From contig JALZUV010000229.1 in NCBI GenBank assembly GCA_023301245.1, positions 1 through 7,605 of the forward strand: DNA of 7,605 nt, given 5' to 3'. The position numbers were made by a program, and so were the translations under genes. The DNA is from Rickettsiales bacterium (GTDB lineage Bacteria; Pseudomonadota; Alphaproteobacteria; Rickettsiales; JALZUV01). Below, one piece after another: positions 1 to 7,076 of the stretch (its first letter is position 1; every line of letters begins with the position of its first letter). Under the pieces are notes generated by a model. That model saw nothing but the letters and a program-made list of their open reading frames with translations, did no database searches and was not told where the DNA came from.

Positions 1-45
1 TCTGCACCAAAAACAACAAAGCCTCGCAGCAAGAAAGCTGCATAA
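1..45 (+). CDS. Possible C-terminal end of an upstream gene (partial)
   Basis: Reading from base 1, the first frame gives SAPKTTKPRSKKAA and then a TAA stop at 43-45. A short, basic, Lys/Ala/Pro-rich tail is a common ending for nucleic-acid-binding bacterial proteins, and the stop lies 21 nt before the alr start, which suits a tightly packed plus-strand gene series. The other two frames are also open for a short distance (stops at 48-50 and 56-58), so the frame choice rests only on composition. Fourteen residues are too few to name a family. Confidence 0.3.
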   Translation, partial: SAPKTTKPRSKKAA

Positions 46-48
46 TTT
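26..48 (+). terminator. Weak hairpin after the upstream stop, possible terminator
   Basis: GCAGC (26-30) and GCTGC (37-41) form a perfect 5-bp stem around a 6-nt A-rich loop, followed by ATAATTT. The stem is short and the T-run is broken, so any termination would be weak. The same GCTGC arm can instead pair with GCAG at 50-53. Confidence 0.18.
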
Positions 49-66
49 AGCAGTCTAATTTGACAA

Positions 67-1173
67 ATGAAAAATGGATCCGCTGTTTTAGAGATTGATT
101 TAGGCGCGATAGCGCGTAACTGGAATCTCTTGCGACAGACCCATTCTTCTAACACTTGTGCCGCCGTGGTCAAAGCTAATGCCTATGGCCTAGGCATGGA
201 AGAAGTCGCAGCAACATTGGCTGATGCAGGCTGCACTCATTTTTTCGTCGCCACGCTTGATGAAGCCGTTAAACTGCGCCAAATTCTAACCAGTCAATTT
301 ATCTATGTTTTCGCTGGTGTGCAGCAAGATGAAGAAATTACTTTCCTCGATTATAATATCATCCCTGTATTAAATTCGATGCCACAGTTTGAACGATGGG
401 AAGCGATTGCAAAAAATACAGAAGCTGCCAGTGCAGTGTTGCATATAGATACTGGCATGAACCGCCTTGGCCTTTGCATTGATGAAGCCGAAAAGCTCGC
501 CATTGAAAGCGAACGGCTAAACACCGCGCAAATTCGCTTTATTATGAGCCACCTTTCCTGCGCCAGCCAACCTACCAACGAAGCTAATGCCATTCAATTA
601 GAGCGTTTCAACCGTATTCGCCGCTGCTTCCCCACCCTTCCTGCCAGCTTATGCAATTCAGCAGGGGTGTTTTTAGGTGAGGCCTTCCATCACGACCTAG
701 CCCGCCCAGGTTGCGCGCTTTATGGCATAAGCCCCTTCGAAGATAGGCCAAACCCTACGGAATCTGTCGTCACACTTTCGGCTCCTATTTTGCAATTGCG
801 TACCGTGGAAAATGAAAATGAATCGGTTGGCTATGGTAGCGAAAATAAACTCGCAAAAGGCACTCGCATCGCCACCATCGGCATCGGCTACGCAGATGGT
901 ATATCACGCATAATTTCAAACACGCCTCTAAATGGTTATATCGATGGGCATGCCGCACCTATTATTGGGTGCATATCCATGGACTTAATTACCCTAGATG
1001 TCACCCATTTACCGCAAGAAATTCTTTTCGAAGGCGCGCGAGTTGAGCTAATAAACGCCACCCAAGACGTTAATATAATCGCCAAGGCCGCACAAACCAT
1101 CGGCTATGAAATCCTTACCAACCTAAAAACCCGTATCAAAAGAGATTATCACGGGACTATACAAACAAATTAG
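67..1173 (+). CDS. alr: Alanine racemase (PLP-dependent, biosynthetic type)
   Basis: Cytoplasmic enzyme that interconverts L- and D-alanine and supplies D-Ala for peptidoglycan. The 368-residue product has the usual full length. The N-terminal barrel carries the PLP-lysine motif AVVKANAYGLG, with Lys36 as the Schiff-base residue and Tyr40 beside it. HIDTGMNRLG lies at 126-135 and LARPGCALYG at 211-220. In the C-terminal beta domain, VGYGS holds the second catalytic base, Tyr256, followed by GIGYADG and CISMDLITLDV (302-312). The ATG start puts the family's usual short lead directly before EIDLGAIARNW. No clear Shine-Dalgarno sequence precedes it. Residue 126 is His where many racemases have a carbamylated Lys two places before DTG. 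The permease gene follows after 21 nt, suggesting co-transcription. Family assignment is secure; catabolic (DadX-like) use cannot be excluded, but there is no dadA nearby. Confidence 0.96.
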   Translation: MKNGSAVLEIDLGAIARNWNLLRQTHSSNTCAAVVKANAYGLGMEEVAATLADAGCTHFFVATLDEAVKLRQILTSQFIYVFAGVQQDEEITFLDYNIIPVLNSMPQFERWEAIAKNTEAASAVLHIDTGMNRLGLCIDEAEKLAIESERLNTAQIRFIMSHLSCASQPTNEANAIQLERFNRIRRCFPTLPASLCNSAGVFLGEAFHHDLARPGCALYGISPFEDRPNPTESVVTLSAPILQLRTVENENESVGYGSENKLAKGTRIATIGIGYADGISRIISNTPLNGYIDGHAAPIIGCISMDLITLDVTHLPQEILFEGARVELINATQDVNIIAKAAQTIGYEILTNLKTRIKRDYHGTIQTN

Positions 1174-1194
1174 TTCTGCTAAAAAGATGGCTCT

Positions 1195-1968
1195 ATGAAT
1201 CCGTTTACTTCCATTGGTGCTGTAGCACTTGCATTCTTTCAGGTTACAGGCCGTTTAAGCCTGTTTGCTGGACGTGGTCTATTTGCAGGCGTGCGCGGCC
1301 CTTGGTACTGGCGCCAAATTTGGCGCATGATGGTGGAGATTGGTTTCTACTCGCTACCTGTTATTGGCCTTACCGCTATCTTTACAGGCGCGGTGCTTGC
1401 CCTACAAAGTTATTCAGGCTTCTCGCGCTTTTCAGCGGAAAGCTCTATTGCCACCGTGGTGGTACTTTCCATCACGCGTGAGCTTGGCCCTGTACTGGCT
1501 GGCCTTATGGTTGCGGGTCGTATCGGTGCTTCTTTCGCAGCCGAAATTGCGACCATGCGCGTGACCGAACAAATTGATGCGCTGGAAACTCTATCAACTA
1601 ACCCACATAATTACCTCGTATTCCCACGCTTAATTGCAGGAATTTTAATGCTGCCAATATTGGTGCTAATTGCCGATATCATTGGTGTGTACGGTGGCTA
1701 CTTAGTCAGCGTACATAAGCTCGACTTTGCACCAGGGCCTTATTTAAGCAGCACTTTCGAATTCTTAGAGGCGCGCGATGTTATCTCAGGCCTCGTTAAA
1801 GCCTCCGTATTTGGTTTTATCATCTCGCTAATGGGTTGCTACCACGGGTTCTTCTCTGGTCGCGGCGCACAAGGCGTGGGGGTTGCCACCACCAATGCGG
1901 TGGTCAGCGCCTCGGTTCTCATTCTACTTTCAAACTATATTGTCACGGAGTTGTTTTTCGCGTCATGA
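1195..1968 (+). CDS. mlaE: MlaE/YrbE-family lipid ABC transporter permease
   Basis: Inner-membrane permease of the MCE-associated (Mla-type) phospholipid transporter; in Gram-negatives it works with MlaF and an MCE-domain partner to move phospholipids between inner and outer membranes. The 257 residues match the family's usual size. An N-terminal amphipathic stretch (about 1-45) precedes several hydrophobic segments, roughly at 48-72, 96-115, 145-170, 200-220 and 232-253. The family signature spans about 95-130, with RELGPVLAGLMVAGRIG then AAEIATM and EQIDAL, the part that docks the ATPase. A Gly-rich SGRGAQGVGVATTNAVV follows at 221-237. The ATG at 1195 lies 21 nt after the alr stop, with only a poor ribosome site (AAAAAGATGG) upstream. 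Its stop overlaps the ATPase start by 4 nt. The call is firm at family level; the exact substrate is inferred. Confidence 0.93.
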   Translation: MNPFTSIGAVALAFFQVTGRLSLFAGRGLFAGVRGPWYWRQIWRMMVEIGFYSLPVIGLTAIFTGAVLALQSYSGFSRFSAESSIATVVVLSITRELGPVLAGLMVAGRIGASFAAEIATMRVTEQIDALETLSTNPHNYLVFPRLIAGILMLPILVLIADIIGVYGGYLVSVHKLDFAPGPYLSSTFEFLEARDVISGLVKASVFGFIISLMGCYHGFFSGRGAQGVGVATTNAVVSASVLILLSNYIVTELFFAS

Positions 1969-2753
1969 GTAAAATTAAAGTAGAGCAGATAACAAAATCT
2001 TTCGGCGAAAAAAACGTGCTAAAAGGTATTAACCTTGAAGTGGCACAAGGCGAATCGCTGGTCATTATCGGTGGTTCAGGCTCTGGTAAATCTGTTTTAC
2101 TAAAGAGTGTACTTGGCCTACTGACCCCCACCAGCGGCAGTATTATGGTTGACGGTGAATCAGTGCATAAAATGAACACCCGTAAGCGAATGAATTACAT
2201 GAGCAAATTTGGCATGCTTTTCCAAGGTGGCGCGTTATTTGATTCGATGCCTGTGTGGCAGAATATCAGTTTTGCCCCCTTCTTTAACGAAGGCATGAAC
2301 AGAACTGAAGCTCGCAAACTCGCCATCAACAAGCTAGAGCAAGTGGGATTAAGCGAACGTGAAGCTGATGCTTTTCCAGCTGAATTATCTGGCGGAATGC
2401 AAAAACGCGTTGCCCTTGCACGTGCCATTTGCGGCGACCCTGAAATTATTTTTTTCGATGAGCCAACCACAGGCCTTGACCCCATTATGGCTGATGTCAT
2501 TAACGATTTAATTGTTAAATGTACTAAGGAGCTAGGCTCCACCACCATGACTATTACCCACGATATGCAATCGGCCGTTAAAATCGCAGACCGTATCGCC
2601 ATGCTTTATAATGGTGAAATTATTTGGCAAGGCCCTGCGAAGGAAGTTTACGCCAGCAAGAACCCACTGGTTGACCAGTTCGTTCATGGCCGTGCCGACG
2701 GCCCTATTACCGATGAGAAAATTAAAGCTAAAAGCGCCACTGAAGAAGCTTAG
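1965..2753 (+). CDS. mlaF: MlaF-type ATP-binding subunit of the lipid ABC transporter
   Basis: Cytoplasmic ATPase that drives the MlaE permease. The 262 residues contain a complete nucleotide-binding domain: Walker A GGSGSGKS (36-43), Q-loop FQGGALFDS with Gln87, signature LSGGMQKR (141-148), Walker B IIFFDEP (161-167), D-loop GLDP and switch His199 in ITHD. The C-terminal extension after HGRADGPI (241-248) resembles the MlaF tail, which contacts the partner subunit; that role here is from family knowledge. I chose the ATG at 1965 because it gives the standard MSKIKVEQITKSF beginning and overlaps the mlaE stop as ATGA. The frame is open further upstream to 1836, but that part would only read through mlaE and has no family resemblance. 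A GGAG at 1947-1950 is 14 nt before the start, rather far, so translation probably depends on coupling to mlaE. No mlaD, mlaC or mlaB follows. Confidence 0.94.
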   Translation: MSKIKVEQITKSFGEKNVLKGINLEVAQGESLVIIGGSGSGKSVLLKSVLGLLTPTSGSIMVDGESVHKMNTRKRMNYMSKFGMLFQGGALFDSMPVWQNISFAPFFNEGMNRTEARKLAINKLEQVGLSEREADAFPAELSGGMQKRVALARAICGDPEIIFFDEPTTGLDPIMADVINDLIVKCTKELGSTTMTITHDMQSAVKIADRIAMLYNGEIIWQGPAKEVYASKNPLVDQFVHGRADGPITDEKIKAKSATEEA

Positions 2754-2771
2754 GCTAACCTTCAATCAGTG
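2738..2771. terminator. Palindrome at convergent stop codons, candidate bidirectional terminator
   Basis: CACTGA (2738-2743) pairs with TCAGTG (2766-2771), GAAG (2745-2748) with CTTC (2760-2763), and TTA (2750-2752) with TAA (2756-2758), around a GGC tip. The interruptions are an A/AA bulge and one C/C mismatch, giving 13 pairs in 34 nt. The axis falls within the junction of the two stop codons. On the minus strand the stem is followed, after GGCGC, by a T-rich stretch (TTTTAGCTTTAATTTT), so termination of the recJ transcript is the better case. On the plus strand there is no T-run. The stem is not GC-rich. Confidence 0.4.
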
Positions 2772-4536
2772 CATCTTCCAGCATCAAACTCACTGACACA
2801 TTGCCGCGCCATTCTTCACGTTTTAAGCGCCCTATTAGCGAAACAGTTTTACCTTTTGCCGCAATCAACTGCTGTCCAAATTGTTCTTGAGCAGTGCCGA
2901 AGCTCATTATTTTCAAACTCTTAGTAGAGCGCCCAGCCACCTCTTTTGGTTCGGCAGCAATCAGGCGCAGATGCTCTTGCGTTTTGCCGATAATATCGGT
3001 TTTCACCAACTGCACATTATTAATGCGAAAACGTGGCGCGGCATTACCTGCACCGTAAGGGCCAATATGTTCAATATCATCGCAAAGCTCAACACTTGTC
3101 GCCGAAAGTGGTAAGATGGCAGAATATTCACGCACATAATGCGCTTGAAATTCGGCGACAGATGCGGCTAAACGTTCACGCGCGAAAGCAATAAACTCAT
3201 CGCGCTTTTCATTACTAACCGAAAACCCAGCTGCCATGGCATGCCCGCCACCTGCTATTAATAATCCTGCTTGGCGTGCGGCAATCACCATTTGCCCCAT
3301 ATCAACGCCACTCACTGAGCGCGCCGAGGCTTTCCCCATGTTATCTTTTTCGCTATTAAGCGAAATAACGGCGGCAGGAAGGGAGAATTTTTCTTTAATT
3401 CGCCCGGCTACAATGCCAATAACACCTTCATGCCAATCGGCACCCACGGCAAATATCATCGACGCCTCACCTGCGGCCACTTGTGCCTCGGCCTGCGCCA
3501 TGGCTTCTTCTTGCACTTGGCTTTCGATGGCTTTGCGCTCTTTATTATAATGGTCGAGTTTTTCGGCCATTTCATGCGCTTTGCTAAATTCATTTTCAAC
3601 CAATAAGCGCACGCCTAAATCGGCCTGACCTACACGCCCACCTGCATTAATGCGCGGGCCAATAACAAAACCGAGGTGATAGGTGCTAGGCACTTCATCC
3701 ACCCCACCGACTGACAATAAACAAGTGATGCCCGCATTCTTACGCTGCGCCATCACTTTCAAGCCTTGTGTCACAAACGCGCGGTTAAGGCCAACGAGCG
3801 GCACCACATCGCACACCGTGCCAAGGGCGACAATATCGAGCAGCCCAAGCAAATCAGGCTCTTGCGTAAAATGTTTCGCCTCACGTAAGCGCTTATGAAG
3901 GCCAACCAGCGCAAGGAAGGTAACGCCCACCGCAGCGAGATATTTATATTCCGTCGTTTCATCAAAACGATTGGGATTTACCACTGCAACCGATGCAGGC
4001 AATTCAGCCTCGCCTTGGTGATGGTCAAGTACGATAACTTCGTAACCAAGTTCAGCGGCTTCGCCCAACACATCATGCGCCAGCGCACCTGTATCGACGG
4101 TAATGATTAGCGTAGCGCCTTGTTCTTTCAGTTTTTCAAACCCGTAGAGATTTGGCCCGTAGCCCTCTTTCTGACGGTCAGGAATATGCACCACAGCCTT
4201 TACACCAAGCGCTGAAAAATAGCGCAGTAAAATGGCGGAAGAGGTCGCGCCATCCACATCGTAATCGCCGAATACGCCAATCGTTTCGCCTGCCTGTACG
4301 GCGCTTACTATACGTGCAACGGCCTCTTCCATACCCTTAAGGTGGAACGGGTCAGGCAACAGATTGCGAATGGTAGGGTTTAAATATTCATCAACTTGGT
4401 CAAGTGGCACATCTCGCTGGTCAAGCAAACGGCCTAGCGATTCATCAATTCCATATTGTTGAGCGCAGGCCAGTGCGAAGCTATCATCGGCAGCTTTCGC
4501 CTGCCACTTATTGCCACTAAGCCAATTATCACTCAT
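2755..4536 (-). CDS. recJ: Single-stranded-DNA-specific exonuclease RecJ
   Basis: 5'-to-3' exonuclease acting on single-stranded DNA in RecF-pathway recombination, mismatch repair and fork processing. The 593-residue product is close to the usual bacterial length. DHH-domain motifs appear in order: GVFGDYDVDGATSS (87-100, metal-binding Asp91, Asp93 and Asp95), TVDTG (146-150), DHH (171-173) and GTVCDVVPL (239-247). Then come GPRINAGGRV (293-302), a charged helical linker near 315-355, the DHHA1 domain with DWHEGVIGIVAGRI (367-380), SARSVSG and GGGHAMAAGF (429-438), and a C-terminal OB-fold region from about 465. Thr149 stands where many RecJ proteins have Cys in a DCG motif. I chose the ATG at 4536, giving MSDNWL; an adjacent TTG one codon earlier is in frame but less likely. 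The start overlaps the hom stop by 8 nt (ATGAGTGA) with no evident Shine-Dalgarno sequence, implying coupling. The stop is 1 nt from the mlaF stop. Confidence 0.96.
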   Translation of the reverse strand: MSDNWLSGNKWQAKAADDSFALACAQQYGIDESLGRLLDQRDVPLDQVDEYLNPTIRNLLPDPFHLKGMEEAVARIVSAVQAGETIGVFGDYDVDGATSSAILLRYFSALGVKAVVHIPDRQKEGYGPNLYGFEKLKEQGATLIITVDTGALAHDVLGEAAELGYEVIVLDHHQGEAELPASVAVVNPNRFDETTEYKYLAAVGVTFLALVGLHKRLREAKHFTQEPDLLGLLDIVALGTVCDVVPLVGLNRAFVTQGLKVMAQRKNAGITCLLSVGGVDEVPSTYHLGFVIGPRINAGGRVGQADLGVRLLVENEFSKAHEMAEKLDHYNKERKAIESQVQEEAMAQAEAQVAAGEASMIFAVGADWHEGVIGIVAGRIKEKFSLPAAVISLNSEKDNMGKASARSVSGVDMGQMVIAARQAGLLIAGGGHAMAAGFSVSNEKRDEFIAFARERLAASVAEFQAHYVREYSAILPLSATSVELCDDIEHIGPYGAGNAAPRFRINNVQLVKTDIIGKTQEHLRLIAAEPKEVAGRSTKSLKIMSFGTAQEQFGQQLIAAKGKTVSLIGRLKREEWRGNVSVSLMLEDALIEG

Positions 4537-5827
4537 CAAAATTTTCGATACGAATTAGGTGAATTTTATGGCTAACGGCTTCAAGCTCGTTAATCGCCTC
4601 GATAGCCTTATTCATTTTCGCTTCTTGCGTTACATGAGTCGTCACCACAAGCTGCACGGCCTTTTCTGGCTGGCGCGACTTTTGTAAGAATGATTCTAAC
4701 GAGATATCATTTTCAGCAAAAATACGCGTAACATCGGCCAGCACGCCGCCCTTATCCTTAACGGATAGACGCAGGTAATAGGCGCTAGCGACCTCTTCCA
4801 TCGCGGCGAAATTTGCCGTTTCTAATTGGGAAAATGGCAGGGTGAATGGCGGGTATTTCACACCACGCGCAATATCCATAATGTCAGCCACCACGGCAGA
4901 TGCCGTTGGGCCACCGCCTGCCCCACGCCCTTCTAAGGTAGAACGCCCAACCGAGTCGCCCTCAATCACTACAGCGTTAAACACATCATCTACGCCAATG
5001 GGCGAGAATGCAGGCAACATGCAAGGGTGAACGCGTTGCTCAATTTTTCCAGTCGCAGTGCGCGCCGCAATACCCAGCAGCTTAATAGTGTAGCCCAGCT
5101 CCTGCGCGTAATTCATATCGTCTTTGGTAATATGGCGAATGCCTTGAATATAAACGCTGTTAAAGTCAGGTTTGCAGCCAAAGGCGAGCGAGGTGAGGAT
5201 AGAAAGTTTATGCGCTGCATCTACTCCATCCACATCAAAACTAGGGTCAGCCTCGGCGTAGCCAAGGCGCGATGCTTCATCAAGCGCCTCGTCAAAGGCT
5301 GAGCCATTATTTTGCATATGGGTGAGAATATAATTTGAAGTTCCGTTCAAAATCCCCATCACCCGTTCAATTTTATTGGCGGCTAAACCTTCGCGTAACG
5401 CTTTCACCACGGGAATCCCCCCCGCCACAGCTGCCTCGTAAGCGAGCGTTACATTGTGTTTTTCGGCAAGTTGCGCGAGTGCTTCGCCATGCACGGCCAC
5501 TAGCGCCTTATTGGCGGTGACCACAGGAATGCCATTGGCTAATGCCAATTCCACCACTTGCTTCGCAATACCTTCCGAGCCGCCGATAGCTTCGACCAGC
5601 AGATCGACATCGTCCGCCTTAGCCAATTCGCGTGCGTCAGTTTCCCAGCGCAATCCATCTTTGGAAAAGCCACGGTCTTTCGTTTCATCACGCGATGAGA
5701 CAGCGACTAGCTTCACTTCACGACCTGTGCGCGCAGCAATAAGCGCTGCTTGATTTTGCAAAATTTGCGCGGTGGTTGCGCCCACTTCGCCTAAGCCAGC
5801 AATGGCTACTCTTAAGGGACTACTCAT
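4529..5827 (-). CDS. hom: Homoserine dehydrogenase with C-terminal ACT domain
   Basis: Reduces aspartate semialdehyde to homoserine with NAD(P)H, the step committing aspartate-family carbon to threonine and methionine. The 432 residues match the monofunctional form, without a fused aspartokinase. The Rossmann domain opens with VAIAGLGEVG (7-16). TANKAL (104-109) carries Lys107, followed by EAAVAGGIPVVKALREG (131-147). The catalytic domain shows GILNGTSNYILTHM (158-171) and YAEADPSFDVDGVDAAHKL (190-208), whose Asp203 and Lys207 match the conserved acid and lysine of the family. An ACT domain at about 350-425, starting YLRLSVKDKGGVLADVTRIF, suggests feedback control, usually by threonine; this is inferred. 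The ATG overlaps the alaC stop as ATGA and has the clearest ribosome site in the window. thrB and thrC are not in view. Confidence 0.96.
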   Translation of the reverse strand: MSSPLRVAIAGLGEVGATTAQILQNQAALIAARTGREVKLVAVSSRDETKDRGFSKDGLRWETDARELAKADDVDLLVEAIGGSEGIAKQVVELALANGIPVVTANKALVAVHGEALAQLAEKHNVTLAYEAAVAGGIPVVKALREGLAANKIERVMGILNGTSNYILTHMQNNGSAFDEALDEASRLGYAEADPSFDVDGVDAAHKLSILTSLAFGCKPDFNSVYIQGIRHITKDDMNYAQELGYTIKLLGIAARTATGKIEQRVHPCMLPAFSPIGVDDVFNAVVIEGDSVGRSTLEGRGAGGGPTASAVVADIMDIARGVKYPPFTLPFSQLETANFAAMEEVASAYYLRLSVKDKGGVLADVTRIFAENDISLESFLQKSRQPEKAVQLVVTTHVTQEAKMNKAIEAINELEAVSHKIHLIRIENFDE

Positions 5828-7038
5828 GAAACATCCTTATATTTAGCAATGAGGGTTTCCGCATCTTGCTTTAGCATTTGGCGGATGTTACGGGTGGCTT
5901 GGCGAAGACGTTGTTTATTTTCAACCATACCAATACGCACATAGCCTTCGCCATATGCGCCAAAACCAACCCCAGGCGCTACGGCAACTTCCGCTTCTTT
6001 CAGCAGAATCTTAGAGAACTCTAACGAGCTAATATGCTGGTAAGCCTCTGGCAGCTTTGCCCAAATAAACATAGTTGCAACAGGAACATCCACATGCCAA
6101 CCGCCTTGCGCCAGCCCTTCAACCAACACATCGCGGCGTTCTTTATAGATAGTGCGTAACTCCTCCACGCAATCTTGCGGGCCGTTTAGGGCTGCGGTTG
6201 CGGCGACTTGGACAGGAGTAAATGCACCATAATCGAGATAAGATTTTATTTTAATCAACGCACCAATAAGCTTTTGATTTCCCACCGCAAAACCAATACG
6301 CCAGCCCGCCATTGAGTAAGTTTTACTGCAAGATGAAAACTCAACAGCAATGTCTTTCGCGCCTTCAATTTGCAAAATAGATGGCGGCGGGTTGCCATCA
6401 AAATAAATTTCCGCATAGGCTAAATCTGATAGAATATAGATATTATGCTCACGGCAAATATCGACCATTTCTTGGTAAAACTCTAAATCGGCAACTTCGG
6501 CCGTTGGGTTGCAAGGATAGTTTAAAATAAGTGCTTTAGGCTTGGGCGAACTATGTTTAATAGCGCGTTTTAGCGTTTCCAAAAACGGCTCATCATTTGT
6601 TTTTGGCACATGGTGAATAGAACCACCCGCAATCACAAACCCATAAGGGTGAATAGGATAGCTAGGGTTTGGCACTAACATAGTATCGCCCGCACCTGTG
6701 ATGGCGGAAGCTAAATTGGCCAAACCTTCTTTTGAACCGATAGTGACAACCACCTCAGTTTCAGGATCAAGCTCCACCCCAAAACGGCGCTTATAATAGG
6801 CAGCTTGAGCTTTACGTAACCCCGGAATACCGCGCGAGGTCGAATAACCATGCGCGCGTGGGTTACTAGCAACTTCTTTAAGTTTATCAATAATATGCGG
6901 TGCAGGCGGCATGTCAGGGTTGCCCATACCAAGGTCGATAATATCTTTACCCGCCGCGCGATCTTCCGCTTTCATACGGTTCACTTCGGCAAAAACATAA
7001 GGCGGCAAGCGCCCAATTCGTGGGAATTCTTCAGTCAT
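5824..7038 (-). CDS. alaC: AlaC-type PLP aminotransferase (class I/II)
   Basis: Fold-type I aminotransferase resembling E. coli AlaC (YfdZ), which makes alanine from pyruvate and glutamate. Close homologues are often labelled LL-diaminopimelate or aspartate-family aminotransferase, so the substrate is not certain. Shared features along the 404 residues are RIGRLPPYVF (7-16), DLGMGNPDMPP (35-45), HGYSTSRGIPGLRKA (63-77), TIGSKEGLANL (99-109), VPNPSYPIHPYG (122-133), NYPCNPTAE (173-181) and SDLAYAEIYFDG (204-215). The PLP lysine is Lys239 in SSCSKTYSMAGWRIGF (235-250), and YVRIG holds Arg368, the usual carboxylate-binding arginine. The ATG at 7038 gives the normal short N-terminus; no clear ribosome site precedes it. 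The stop overlaps the hom start by 4 nt, and the gene upstream ends 38 nt away on the same strand. Family and full length are secure; the symbol is moderately so. Confidence 0.88.
   Translation of the reverse strand: MTEEFPRIGRLPPYVFAEVNRMKAEDRAAGKDIIDLGMGNPDMPPAPHIIDKLKEVASNPRAHGYSTSRGIPGLRKAQAAYYKRRFGVELDPETEVVVTIGSKEGLANLASAITGAGDTMLVPNPSYPIHPYGFVIAGGSIHHVPKTNDEPFLETLKRAIKHSSPKPKALILNYPCNPTAEVADLEFYQEMVDICREHNIYILSDLAYAEIYFDGNPPPSILQIEGAKDIAVEFSSCSKTYSMAGWRIGFAVGNQKLIGALIKIKSYLDYGAFTPVQVAATAALNGPQDCVEELRTIYKERRDVLVEGLAQGGWHVDVPVATMFIWAKLPEAYQHISSLEFSKILLKEAEVAVAPGVGFGAYGEGYVRIGMVENKQRLRQATRNIRQMLKQDAETLIAKYKDVS
5834..5838 (-). promoter_or_regulatory. Ribosome binding site for hom
   Basis: On the minus strand AAGGA ends 6 nt before the hom ATG, inside the last codons of alaC. 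It is the only well-placed Shine-Dalgarno sequence I see in the window and supports the 5827 start. It suggests hom can initiate on its own as well as by coupling to alaC. Confidence 0.7.
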
Positions 7039-7076
7039 AATTTAAGTTGTATGCGTTGAGCTAAAAGATGCAAGCT

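Noticed and set aside
60..65. Perfect TTGACA, a -35 consensus, just before the alr ATG
   Set aside because: No TATAAT-like hexamer lies 16-19 nt downstream, and transcription from it would begin inside alr, past the start codon supported by homology.
1836..1964. Upstream in-frame extension of mlaF within mlaE
   Set aside because: The extra 43 residues are Arg/Gly/His-rich and match no ABC ATPase N-terminus; they are an out-of-frame reading of the mlaE coding sequence.
2195..2602. 135-codon open frame antisense to mlaF
   Set aside because: It lies wholly opposite conserved Walker and signature motifs, and its product has no recognisable domain. The other long antisense frames (for example 351-593, 3236-3550 and 5454-5753) were dismissed for the same reason.
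4537..4539. In-frame TTG as an alternative recJ start
   Set aside because: It adds a single residue next to a regular ATG at 4536 that forms a typical overlap with the hom stop, so the ATG is preferred.
7039..7076. Possible promoter (TTGCAT with TACAAC 16 nt later) upstream of alaC
   Set aside because: The -35-like match is only three of six bases and the -10-like match four of six; too weak to report without transcript data.
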